Source: JAAYUK01 sp964392915 (lineage in GTDB: Bacteria > Nitrospirota > Thermodesulfovibrionia > Thermodesulfovibrionales > Dissulfurispiraceae). Taken from it: a stretch of 64,000 nt of DNA. The stretch is taken from the NCBI GenBank assembly GCA_964392915.1, contig CAYMRS010000002.1, positions 32,221 through 96,220 on the forward strand, in the 5' to 3' direction. The position numbers were made by a program, and so were the translations under genes. This document shows positions 9,001-16,463 of the stretch, piece by piece. A model generated the notes under the pieces. The model was not told where the DNA came from. It saw nothing but the letters and a program-made list of their open reading frames with translations, and made no database searches. Within the stretch, counting starts at the first letter, position 1. Each line of letters opens with the position of its first letter.

Positions 9001-12000
9001 AAGGAGACTGCCGCCAAGGCAAAGGACTTCAGGCAGCGCTCCGATCAATTCCTTGGCCGCGTGAAAAAAGATGTCCAGCAGATTATGGGGCAGGATCCTG
9101 TTCCGGACGAATTGATGAATCCCTTGGTAAAAGCGGTGCTGGCTCTAGCATGGTATGACCAGAAGAGCGAGGAATACCGTCGTTGGTATGAAGAATATCA
9201 GCAGCGGCTGAACGCTGTACGCGCAATAGGAAACCTCGTCAAAATAGATCTCAAAGCTCCGGCAAAGGTCTGTGAAAAACGCAAAATAACCATTTCCGCT
9301 GACTATGACCGCGATTGTTCAAAATGTCTTTTTGAATGGAGTTTCGGGCCGGGTGCTGGAGAAAATTTTGAGTCGTCAAGCATCAAGAACGCCGTGTTCA
9401 CGCCGCAGTCTGCCGGCAAGAGAGAGATTTTTCTGAAGGTGAAGCTCGCGAAGGAGGCGGTGAAAGAATCCGTCAAGCGGCTCGAAATTGATGTTCTGCC
9501 GCAGAAGGAGTGTCCGGCTGCACAAGTGTCACTTGCCGCGCCGATGCTCGAAATAGGAGAAAACGAAAACCTGACGATAAAAGCTGAAACAAAGGCTCTC
9601 GGGGCGGATCAGCAGCCGTTTGAGCGGTATTTCTGGTTCGAGAACGGCCGCGAAGGAAACCCCCAGGCCTCGGCGGAGCCGCAGTATGCGTTCTCCGGGA
9701 AAGGGAAGAAGGGGCAGGAAGTCGAAGTCGCCGTGGCTGCCCGCACCCGCTCCGGCGAAGTGGCGCGCGACGCGGTCAAAATCAAGGTTAAGGAAGCGAT
9801 AACCGGCGAGCTGCGGGTAAAAATCGTAGCCGATAAAACAGTTCTTGCTCCTGATGAAACGGCAGTGTTGAATGCGACGGCACTCAAGAAAGAGGGCAGA
9901 AGCGCACTTAAGTATCAATGGTCGTCGCAGGGGACCGTGCTGAGCGATGCAGTCCAGTACCGATTTGCCGTTGCATCACTGGCGAGGAATGACGCTGCTG
10001 TGCAGATTCCCGTGACGCTTTATGTACAGGAACTTCTCGGTGGAATACTGGTGAGCGAGGGTAGGGATGACATTACGCTTACCGTCAAACCGTCCGATGC
10101 CTTGTCGGTCCGTTTCCAGGAGTACAGCACATCGGTCGCCGACAATCAGAACATCTCGATATGCCTTGCCAGTCCGCTGCGGAAGTCCGGTGATCAGGAG
10201 GGTCAATATCGCTATGCGTGGTATGAATGGCGGGGTTCATACTGGAGCGGCAATCAGGTTGGGAGCAGCGAATGCCTCTCATATTCGGCCCGCGGCCTCT
10301 CGGGGCAGACGGTCCGGTTCAAGGTTGTTGTGACCGATGCCTTCGGCACTAGCGCTGAAGCCGAGACGTCACCGATCAAGATTGGCGATGCTCTTGAGCC
10401 GCTTTCCGTCGCGGTGTCTCCCTCAAATGTCACGATTAAAGAAGATGCGTTTGTTGACATTGCCGCAACAGTGAGCTCGTATCCTGACAGCGGGCGTCTT
10501 ATGTTTTCGTGGGATGGCGGTCCATCAGGCGATGTGAGAAGCGTCAGGGTTAGCGGAAAAGATACTACCTATGCGCCGCCGGTTACCGTGACAGTTACGG
10601 TAACCGTTCGCGATCAGAAGGGCAGGACCGGAGAGGCAACGGCATATGTCCGCGTCGAAAAAACGGCGAAACCCCAGAAAGAGGATCCGACAACAGAGCC
10701 CGACACAACGCCGACGGCAAAGCCTGGTGATGTTACCTTGAAGGGGGCTCCATCCAGAGATGGTAAAAGCCAGCCGATAGTATGCTCCTATGAATACTCT
10801 GAATGGGGTGAGTGCAGCAGGGCTACAATGAAACAGACGAGGACGGTCAAGGCGCTGAAACCAGCCGACTGCGTTGAGAAACAAAAACCTGTCCTTGAGC
10901 AGGGATGCACGCCTCCGCCGAGTGAGGAAGATAAAAAGAATCAATATTACAACTGCCTCTGCCGTTGTTATAGCGGTTGGGCGGGGCATATCGGCGTCTG
11001 GTACGACCCTGCAGGCAAGTCTGTTCCCGAGTGCAAGAGTTCAGGTCCCTGTTTTGGCGGCGCAGGAGCTTTTGGTTGTACGAGAAGGCATTATTTCGGC
11101 GGACCGAACGACTGCGCTAAAGGGTGCTGGGAGGGAGCATTCGGCAAGGGTACATATGATGCGAAGAAAGCGGATGACCTCAGAAAAAATGAAAACAAGA
11201 AATACAAACAGCCGTTGAAGGTAAAGGTGAAGCCTTCCAAGAATCCCGCTGATTTCGGCGATATCATCACTCTTCAGGCTGAAGCGAGCGAAGGAACAGG
11301 AGGATACTCCTACCAATGGGGCGGCTGCGCGCAGGATCCGAAAGATGCGCAGGCAAAGGTTGTAAACACGAGGGACTGCAAATCCTGTGCAGCCAGTGTT
11401 ACCGTGACCGATCAGGATGGCGAGAGCGCTTCCGATTCGGTGATCATTCAGTGCAATACGGTTAAAGTGAAACTCACGAAGGAAAGTCCAAAGGAGAGTA
11501 CTGTTCCGGTCGGTGGGAAAGCAACATTCTACGCAGAGGTTTTTTCCGGTGACAAGCCGTTTACGGGCCCGACGCTTTATTACATATGGGAACGGAATCC
11601 TGATGCAATTTTCGGCGATCCGAAAAATCCGAAATACGAAACTTCAGGTGGATCGCAGGTCAGAAATACGGCGATCTTCAGAAAGGCCGGCACTACTCCT
11701 GTATGGGTGACCGTACTGAGAGAAATGGACGGGCGCAAAGTGACTATCGGCGAATCTGAGCAGATTCCGATCACGGTGGGTAATCCGGAATTGTCGATAT
11801 CAGTTATCCCTCAGAAGCCGAACATCGGTCAGGAGGTGAAGCTACAGGTCACGACAAAGCCGCCCATCGGTGAAGATATTATTGGCTTCTGGTGGGAGAT
11901 ACCGGGATATTGGACCGGCACCGGAGACAAGGCTTCTTTCAAGCCTAAGGATGCCAAGCCGGTTAAGGTTACGGTTCATGCAAAGACCAAAGACGGCGGC

Positions 12001-15000
12001 GATGAAGTCGGCACCAAGGAGGTGACCATTACCGCGGAGGCATATGCGGTGAGCATCAGCGAGCCGAGATACCTCGAATCGCCGCCGCAGATATGGAAGT
12101 GCGATACTCAGCTCGGCCGGGCGGACCAGTGCGGCATGGTCACGCTCAAGCCGAATGAATTTGCAGTATTCCGCGATATTTTCATGAAATCGAGCATAAC
12201 CCCTCAGGTCGAATCTCCCCGCTACCGTTGGTCGGTTAATCCTGCCGGGAGTTGCGGTCTGCCGGGCAGCGGCAGCGAATTGCGGCTGAATTGCAGCAGC
12301 ACCGGCACTTATTCAGTAAAACTGGAAGTCACTAATGCTGAAGGTGCAAAACTGGGTGAAGCGACGCAATCAGTAACGATTTCAGTTTCCCGTGATACTC
12401 TCGAGGGATCGAAATTCGCAAAGCAGTCATCAGACAAACTGCAGCAGGCAAAGCAGCTAGTTGCGCAAGGCAAGCTCGATGAGGGCATTGGTCTTGCCGC
12501 TGATGCACATAAGATCTATCCGAAAAATACCGAAGCCGATTCGCTTGCAAAAAAGTGGACCGAGGACAAGAAATCTATTGCCGGATATTTGAGTGAGATG
12601 GACAAGCTCATGACTTCCCTTAAGTTCCCTGAGGCCAGAAGAGAGCTGGAGCGGGCAAAGGCGATGCATGCGCGCTACCAGCCGGTTGTCGATGCAGAAA
12701 GCAATCTGAAGAAGAAGGAAGACGAATATAAGAAGAAACAGCAGGATATTGCTAAAGTCAAGCAGGATGCCGCGCAACTTTTTACTGCCGGAGATAGGTT
12801 TCTGCAGGCCTATAACTTCGAAGGGGCGACGGAACAGTTCCAGAAAGGACTTGCTCTACTGCAGGGCAAAGGCATCACCGACGATCCGAATATTCCAAAG
12901 TACACAAAGCTTCGGGAAGATGCTCTTGCGAAAATAAAGCGGATCAGGGAGCTGCTGGCTGCTGTCGCTCCGGTGGCGAACAGTCAGGGAGTCGTTGCGG
13001 ATGACAAGGTGCAACAGGCACTTCGCAGCGTCAATGAGGCGCTCGCGCTGCAACCTCAAAACGGAGAAGCGCTTGATTTCAAAAAGAAGCTTGAAGCGAA
13101 AGCTGATGCCGCAAAAAAGAGCGCTGAAGCCATAAAGGCGGCAGATGCCCTTACGGCGCAGGGAAAAGCGCTCTGGGGTGCACAGAAGTACGAGGACGCT
13201 TTGAAGAAATACAGCGATGCTGCTGCCCTTTATAAGCAGGCTATTGCGATTCAGCCGAATCCTGATGCCCAGCAGAAGCTGGCAGAACTCGATAAGGCTT
13301 TAAACGATTACCATGCAGGAGGGAAGCTGGTATCCGCAGGCATGGAACTGGAAAAGCAGAAGAAATACCCAGAAGCAATCGTAAAGTATCGTGAAAGCCT
13401 CCGAATACTTCCGGATGCAAAGCTTTCGCAGCATATTGCCAAACTGGAGGCCGACATTAAGCAGCAACAGAGTGCGCAGGCCAATACCGTTCAGGCAAAG
13501 AATCTGCGTGATGAAGGTGCGGTTTTGCAGAATCAGAAACAGTATGCGGCAGCGTTAGCGAAATACCGTGAAAGCCTGAAGTTCCTTCCCGACCCTGCGC
13601 TGGAACAGCATATCGCCAAGCTCGAGGCAGAGATGAAGAATCAGCAGGCAGTGCAGGCCAATACCTTTCAGGCAAAGACTCTGCGTGATGAAGGTGCTGC
13701 CCTGCAGAATCAGGGCAAGCTGGCGGAGGCGATAGCGAAGTATCGGCAGAGTCTGAACCTGTTGCCTGATCCGGCACTTGAGCAGCATATCGCCAAAATT
13801 GAGACTGAGATCAGGCAGCAGCAGGCAGTCCAGGCCAATAGTGCCCAAGCGAAAAAGCTGCGTGACGAGGGGGCGCAGTTGCAGAACCAGAAACAGTATG
13901 CAGCGGCGGTTGCCAAATATCGCGAGAGTCTGAACCTGTTGCCTGATCCGGCGCTGGAGCAGCACATCGCCAAGCTTGAGGCGGAGGTGGTCAGGAAACA
14001 GCAGACAAAGCCACCGGTTGCGCCATCAGGAGGTATCGAGGGAACTTGGGAGGTTAGTTTCAACAACTATAGAGGAAAGATGGAGTTGCAACAGAGTGGC
14101 AGTGGATGGAGCGGCAGAATATGGCTGGATGCACATCGCACATGGGAACAACTAACGAACATACTGTTTGATCCCGGCACGGGACGGCTGGAATTCACTA
14201 GGCCTATTGCAGGCGCAACCCAGCGCTATTCAGGCACCCTGTCTGCTGAAAGGCTGGATGGGACGTTTAGCCAGGAAAATTATTCGGGAAAATTTTCGTG
14301 GTGGGCAAAGAGAACTCTGTCGGGACTAGACAGACCGGCTGCAAGCGATTCAGCGATAGGGACATCTGCCATATCGTCTTCGTATTATCATGTCGATTTA
14401 ACGCCTTATGGAGGAAAAAAAGGTTCTCCGAGAAAGGTCAAAAACATCGAGGTAGATGACGGTTCATGGATAAGGCTAAAGGCCACTCATGAAAAGAAAC
14501 TGAATTTGGATATATCTCTGCCAACGCCTGTATCGGCTAACTCTATAGCCATAATTTCAAATCTCGACAATGCACATTATGTAAAGGATGATGTAACAAC
14601 GACTACCTTAACTGTTTACACAAAATCAGGTAACCATACATTTGAAATTAAAGCAGGAGTTCATTCATCAGAGTGGAACAGGGGCGAAACAGGAGGGGCA
14701 GATCACCGTTTTCCAAAGGAAAACCATCTCGGCGATAAAAGATGGCTCGCTGTTTTTCCGCTTCCGCAGGGAAGTATTGTTACAGGAATGAGATTTGATC
14801 ATAGAGATACCGATAAAAAATACTACCATATGGGCGCGGCTCCCGGATTCTGTCTGAGGGGAATAACTCTCATTAGAAGCGGGGCCGTCGGTGTCTCGGC
14901 AGATATAGGGAATGTCAGCCCTGCGGAGACAAAAAAAGGCGCTGTCATCTTCAACAACGGGAATGTCGGCGGTGTTTACAACAATCCGTCGAAACCTACG

Positions 15001-15306
15001 GTGCTTACTATCAACCAGTCCCATGTCATTACACTCATCCAGAATTATCACTGGAATAATGCGAGGGGGGCAGCGCCGGGAACTATCGCATTAAGAGATC
15101 AAAGCGGCAGGATTTACGGACCATGGCAGGCAAAAGGAAGTCCTGGGCAAGGAGGAGTGCCCAATGCGAACTGGAATGTGTATCCGAATATTTCCTTACC
15201 GTCTGGAACCTATACGGTAATTGATTCAAACCCTTCCACATGGGCTCAAAATACCGGCTCACAGGGTGCAGGATTTACACGCGTTGAGGGTTATCCCGCA
15301 AGGTAA
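6040..15306 (+). CDS. Giant secreted multidomain protein (Ig/PKD-like, TSP1-like, TPR repeats)
   Basis: A 3088-residue protein. The start at 6040 has AGGAGG 6 bases upstream and leads into a signal peptide (hydrophobic about 13-30, cleavage near SFAEEP). Residues 1-120 hold a beta-rich segment. Residues about 120-1060 are largely helical and include GDIDFSL at 261-267, reminiscent of a nucleotidyltransferase metal motif. About 1064-2117 is a series of Ig/PKD-like beta domains (YQWGGC, YSYQWG, WSSQG type cores). It is interrupted near 1584-1680 by a Cys-rich thrombospondin-1-like piece (YSEWGECS) and a second Cys-rich segment. About 2120-2660 is TPR-like, ending in four 59-residue tandem repeats. 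The C-terminus has beta-rich domains, one starting GTWEVSFNNYRGKMEL. The whole reads as a cell-surface or periplasmic scaffold. Function is unknown; its place next to the exported caspase suggests a partner or substrate. Confidence 0.8.
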   Translation: MKRTARLQYHISCSAFYLFLLAVMCAGAATLSFAEEPSLIAPESVNVGESFVVEAADASADVSWQYPSDISCSEQGAKLFCRSQNETIAVFTARIEKLGWSRSATVIVSKSSGRRPPKITKPSDLSSPKNQKIAELMSRLKDPSVGLKGIDFFRAMGEEGITVKDLVEYKAALIDQERARLVRDEGLSGVEAIAKSEAFWKREYAPHEQDLMQARQEQVKAAWDAALVKYVELHPDTPYIGAKMDVGGWASEKKGDMRFEGDIDFSLIMTDVEDAKQLRQLFADEIKKIFNLSMEGIDALGTAHRAATSDVYIGDFGAKWAEIDAIRRGKMYKLKVVNGKIVQELMSMDEKVVMLAVLENNEQRKKTGVDVLDQILQEGEPRPRLNMEPGISLEFLRHITTDAIKSKLSVLENIIKVSKYVNRSATDHGAFLAEAKGFQTTPFDADLVKFVKYVTDLKQNSSLSKESRIAHIMAAANDFFGKGWADNPETSLKRFGERSTKLITHNIEEGIRAREEGIKKKSTLAEQDQESKKLLDDLETEYKVFQEKGVEFPKYAHQKMIELAKYFTAKAYGIPAEEQKRLKELLEKSADNPHMMRLSMALVWSRITKVYTVADQQIDALNNFLDVLDNNTIQKLRDIEDLNLSFRGKKLFAEKTINIKAINDRLNGSILGKIGNSAPFKAFNLYQEGDAYWHAISSGRDWSESFANLGNELIMRRVPGAGLAHATVMADDVRGYLRVGVEVIYLIFPVAAVPEGLYGMSLSAAEWSVGKYQKWQYAEMVEAIYDGAKFEKVAVGKGWKMVSLEYDCPTRGKQSYTRDTLNKLPDECPSVSSLIYPQIKQHPVLVQYEETLGNSAVSNGPYTSMGWPYKYAGLNQYGESIHKQYLAKVDKATQEYFAGVIEELERRHAYAIGTGYADVSRIERELECLKPLAKPTNNPAADQKVFDAIKADYTLIVNVNKSIEEWKKTFGTDFMNPFKPYCTLLSLKETAAKAKDFRQRSDQFLGRVKKDVQQIMGQDPVPDELMNPLVKAVLALAWYDQKSEEYRRWYEEYQQRLNAVRAIGNLVKIDLKAPAKVCEKRKITISADYDRDCSKCLFEWSFGPGAGENFESSSIKNAVFTPQSAGKREIFLKVKLAKEAVKESVKRLEIDVLPQKECPAAQVSLAAPMLEIGENENLTIKAETKALGADQQPFERYFWFENGREGNPQASAEPQYAFSGKGKKGQEVEVAVAARTRSGEVARDAVKIKVKEAITGELRVKIVADKTVLAPDETAVLNATALKKEGRSALKYQWSSQGTVLSDAVQYRFAVASLARNDAAVQIPVTLYVQELLGGILVSEGRDDITLTVKPSDALSVRFQEYSTSVADNQNISICLASPLRKSGDQEGQYRYAWYEWRGSYWSGNQVGSSECLSYSARGLSGQTVRFKVVVTDAFGTSAEAETSPIKIGDALEPLSVAVSPSNVTIKEDAFVDIAATVSSYPDSGRLMFSWDGGPSGDVRSVRVSGKDTTYAPPVTVTVTVTVRDQKGRTGEATAYVRVEKTAKPQKEDPTTEPDTTPTAKPGDVTLKGAPSRDGKSQPIVCSYEYSEWGECSRATMKQTRTVKALKPADCVEKQKPVLEQGCTPPPSEEDKKNQYYNCLCRCYSGWAGHIGVWYDPAGKSVPECKSSGPCFGGAGAFGCTRRHYFGGPNDCAKGCWEGAFGKGTYDAKKADDLRKNENKKYKQPLKVKVKPSKNPADFGDIITLQAEASEGTGGYSYQWGGCAQDPKDAQAKVVNTRDCKSCAASVTVTDQDGESASDSVIIQCNTVKVKLTKESPKESTVPVGGKATFYAEVFSGDKPFTGPTLYYIWERNPDAIFGDPKNPKYETSGGSQVRNTAIFRKAGTTPVWVTVLREMDGRKVTIGESEQIPITVGNPELSISVIPQKPNIGQEVKLQVTTKPPIGEDIIGFWWEIPGYWTGTGDKASFKPKDAKPVKVTVHAKTKDGGDEVGTKEVTITAEAYAVSISEPRYLESPPQIWKCDTQLGRADQCGMVTLKPNEFAVFRDIFMKSSITPQVESPRYRWSVNPAGSCGLPGSGSELRLNCSSTGTYSVKLEVTNAEGAKLGEATQSVTISVSRDTLEGSKFAKQSSDKLQQAKQLVAQGKLDEGIGLAADAHKIYPKNTEADSLAKKWTEDKKSIAGYLSEMDKLMTSLKFPEARRELERAKAMHARYQPVVDAESNLKKKEDEYKKKQQDIAKVKQDAAQLFTAGDRFLQAYNFEGATEQFQKGLALLQGKGITDDPNIPKYTKLREDALAKIKRIRELLAAVAPVANSQGVVADDKVQQALRSVNEALALQPQNGEALDFKKKLEAKADAAKKSAEAIKAADALTAQGKALWGAQKYEDALKKYSDAAALYKQAIAIQPNPDAQQKLAELDKALNDYHAGGKLVSAGMELEKQKKYPEAIVKYRESLRILPDAKLSQHIAKLEADIKQQQSAQANTVQAKNLRDEGAVLQNQKQYAAALAKYRESLKFLPDPALEQHIAKLEAEMKNQQAVQANTFQAKTLRDEGAALQNQGKLAEAIAKYRQSLNLLPDPALEQHIAKIETEIRQQQAVQANSAQAKKLRDEGAQLQNQKQYAAAVAKYRESLNLLPDPALEQHIAKLEAEVVRKQQTKPPVAPSGGIEGTWEVSFNNYRGKMELQQSGSGWSGRIWLDAHRTWEQLTNILFDPGTGRLEFTRPIAGATQRYSGTLSAERLDGTFSQENYSGKFSWWAKRTLSGLDRPAASDSAIGTSAISSSYYHVDLTPYGGKKGSPRKVKNIEVDDGSWIRLKATHEKKLNLDISLPTPVSANSIAIISNLDNAHYVKDDVTTTTLTVYTKSGNHTFEIKAGVHSSEWNRGETGGADHRFPKENHLGDKRWLAVFPLPQGSIVTGMRFDHRDTDKKYYHMGAAPGFCLRGITLIRSGAVGVSADIGNVSPAETKKGAVIFNNGNVGGVYNNPSKPTVLTINQSHVITLIQNYHWNNARGAAPGTIALRDQSGRIYGPWQAKGSPGQGGVPNANWNVYPNISLPSGTYTVIDSNPSTWAQNTGSQGAGFTRVEGYPAR
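13327..14010 (+). repeat. Four tandem 177-bp coding repeats in the giant gene
   Basis: Units start at 13327, 13504, 13681 and 13858, each exactly 177 bases (59 codons) apart. The first unit is the most diverged and the last lacks its distal part. Each encodes a TPR-like helix pair with the core KYRESL..LPDPALEQHIAKLE, joined by a Gln-rich linker. The last three are close enough to suggest recent duplication, and copy number may vary. Confidence 0.9.
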
Positions 15307-15372
15307 TGTTTAATGTATGTTCATGCGGGTATGAGTTTTTGATATTTGTGATGCCTGAACGTGACGACGGAC

Positions 15373-15409
15373 GGCCTGCCTAAACCATGCTGTGCGGGGA
15401 AGGCAGGCC
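15373..15409. repeat. Inverted repeat downstream of the giant gene
   Basis: GGCCTGCC (15373-15380) and GGCAGGCC (15402-15409) form a perfect 8-bp stem around a 21-base loop. There is no T run, so a transcript-end or stabilising hairpin is possible but unproven. Confidence 0.4.
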
Positions 15410-15566
15410 ACTGAAATCGAGTATCAGCCTGACGGATGTTCGGGAATAGTCGATAGGAGATTCTTTCCCTCACCATTGATATTTCGGTCTGAAAATCAAT
15501 GCGATAAAAAACTGGCTTTGCCCCGATTTCATGGACACTGAGTTGGCTTCTCCTTTTGCAACTATT

Positions 15567-15692
15567 GAGGCAGTTGAGCCGCCGCGAAGCGGTCGGTTTC
15601 GAACTCCTGGTTCTTCGCCCGAGCGGAGCGAGGGTGACAGGAGTTCCGGCTCAACTGCCTCATTCTTCCCCGAGCGAAGCGAGGGGAAGAAT
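15567..15692. repeat. Nested palindrome cluster in the 15307-15716 intergenic region
   Basis: An outer perfect 14-bp inverted repeat (15567-15580 with 15648-15661) encloses a second 9-bp pair, GAACTCCTG (15601-15609) with CAGGAGTTC (15638-15646). Its loop carries a GAGCGGAGCGAG motif. Directly after comes a 10-bp stem (15662-15671 with 15683-15692) with a GAGCGAAGCGA loop. The two loops are near-identical, which suggests a repeated palindromic element rather than one terminator. It sits between convergent genes. I see no gene in 15307-15716. Confidence 0.65.
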
Positions 15693-15716
15693 TATGAATT
15701 ATCTGGGTTAGAACGA

Positions 15717-16463
15717 TCAAGACCGGCTCATCTGCGCCTTGATGAACTCCCGGTTCAATTTGGCAATGAACGACACTTTGATGCCCTTGGGGCAGGCGGC
15801 CTGGCATTCGTAATGATTGCTGCAGTTGCCGAAGCCCTCTTTCAGCATGGCCTCGGTCATGACGCATACGCGCCTGGCCGCTTCCGCCCTGCCTTGCGGA
15901 AGACTAGCAAGCTGCATGACCTTTGCCGAGGTGAAGAGCATCGCGGAGCCGTTCGGGCAGGAGGCAACGCAGGCTCCGCAGCCGATGCATTCGGCAGCAT
16001 CCATCGCGACATCGGCATCAGGCTTCGGAATCAGAATGGCATTGGCATCCGGCACGCCGCCCGTGTGGCAGGATACATAGCCGCCCGCCTGTATGATGCG
16101 GTCGAGCGCGCTGCGATCGACTATCAGATCCTTGATGAGCGGAAACGCCTTCGCCCGCCACGGCTCGATATAAAGGGAATCACCGTCCCTGAACTTTCTC
16201 ATGTGGAGCTGGCAGACGGTTGTGCGCTCCTGCGGGCCGTGCGGAACGCCGTTGATCACCTGCGAACAGGTGCCGCAGATGCCTTCTCGGCAGTCGTGAT
16301 CAAACGCGATCGGTTCTTTGCCCTCTCTGACCAGTTCTTCATTGACTTCATCGAGCATCTCAAGAAAAGACATATCAGGGCTGATATTTTTAGCCGGTAA
16401 CTGCTCAAGTTTTCCGTGAGCGTCGGGGCCTTTCTGTCGCCAAACATAGAGGGTCAGGTTCAT
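15717..16463 (-). CDS. sdhB: Succinate dehydrogenase/fumarate reductase iron-sulfur subunit
   Basis: A 248-residue electron-transfer subunit that links the flavoprotein to the membrane cytochrome b. The [2Fe-2S] ligands sit in CREGICGTC with a later Cys in TTVCQLH. The ferredoxin-like part has CIGCGACVASCPNG and CSNHYECQAACPKG for the [4Fe-4S] and [3Fe-4S] clusters. Its start codon overlaps the sdhA stop by one base (TAATG), showing translational coupling. Gene order C-A-B and the sequence style match the menaquinone-type enzymes of Geobacter and Bacteroides, which can run as fumarate reductase or succinate dehydrogenase. Direction in this cell cannot be told. Confidence 0.95.
   Translation of the reverse strand: MNLTLYVWRQKGPDAHGKLEQLPAKNISPDMSFLEMLDEVNEELVREGKEPIAFDHDCREGICGTCSQVINGVPHGPQERTTVCQLHMRKFRDGDSLYIEPWRAKAFPLIKDLIVDRSALDRIIQAGGYVSCHTGGVPDANAILIPKPDADVAMDAAECIGCGACVASCPNGSAMLFTSAKVMQLASLPQGRAEAARRVCVMTEAMLKEGFGNCSNHYECQAACPKGIKVSFIAKLNREFIKAQMSRS

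Noticed and set aside
13327..14010. Regular repeats considered as CRISPR
   Set aside because: Units are 177 bases, coding, contiguous and without spacers.
15531..16400. Long plus-strand frame of 289 codons
   Set aside because: It runs through the palindrome cluster and then antisense to sdhB, whose iron-sulfur motifs are unmistakable on the minus strand.
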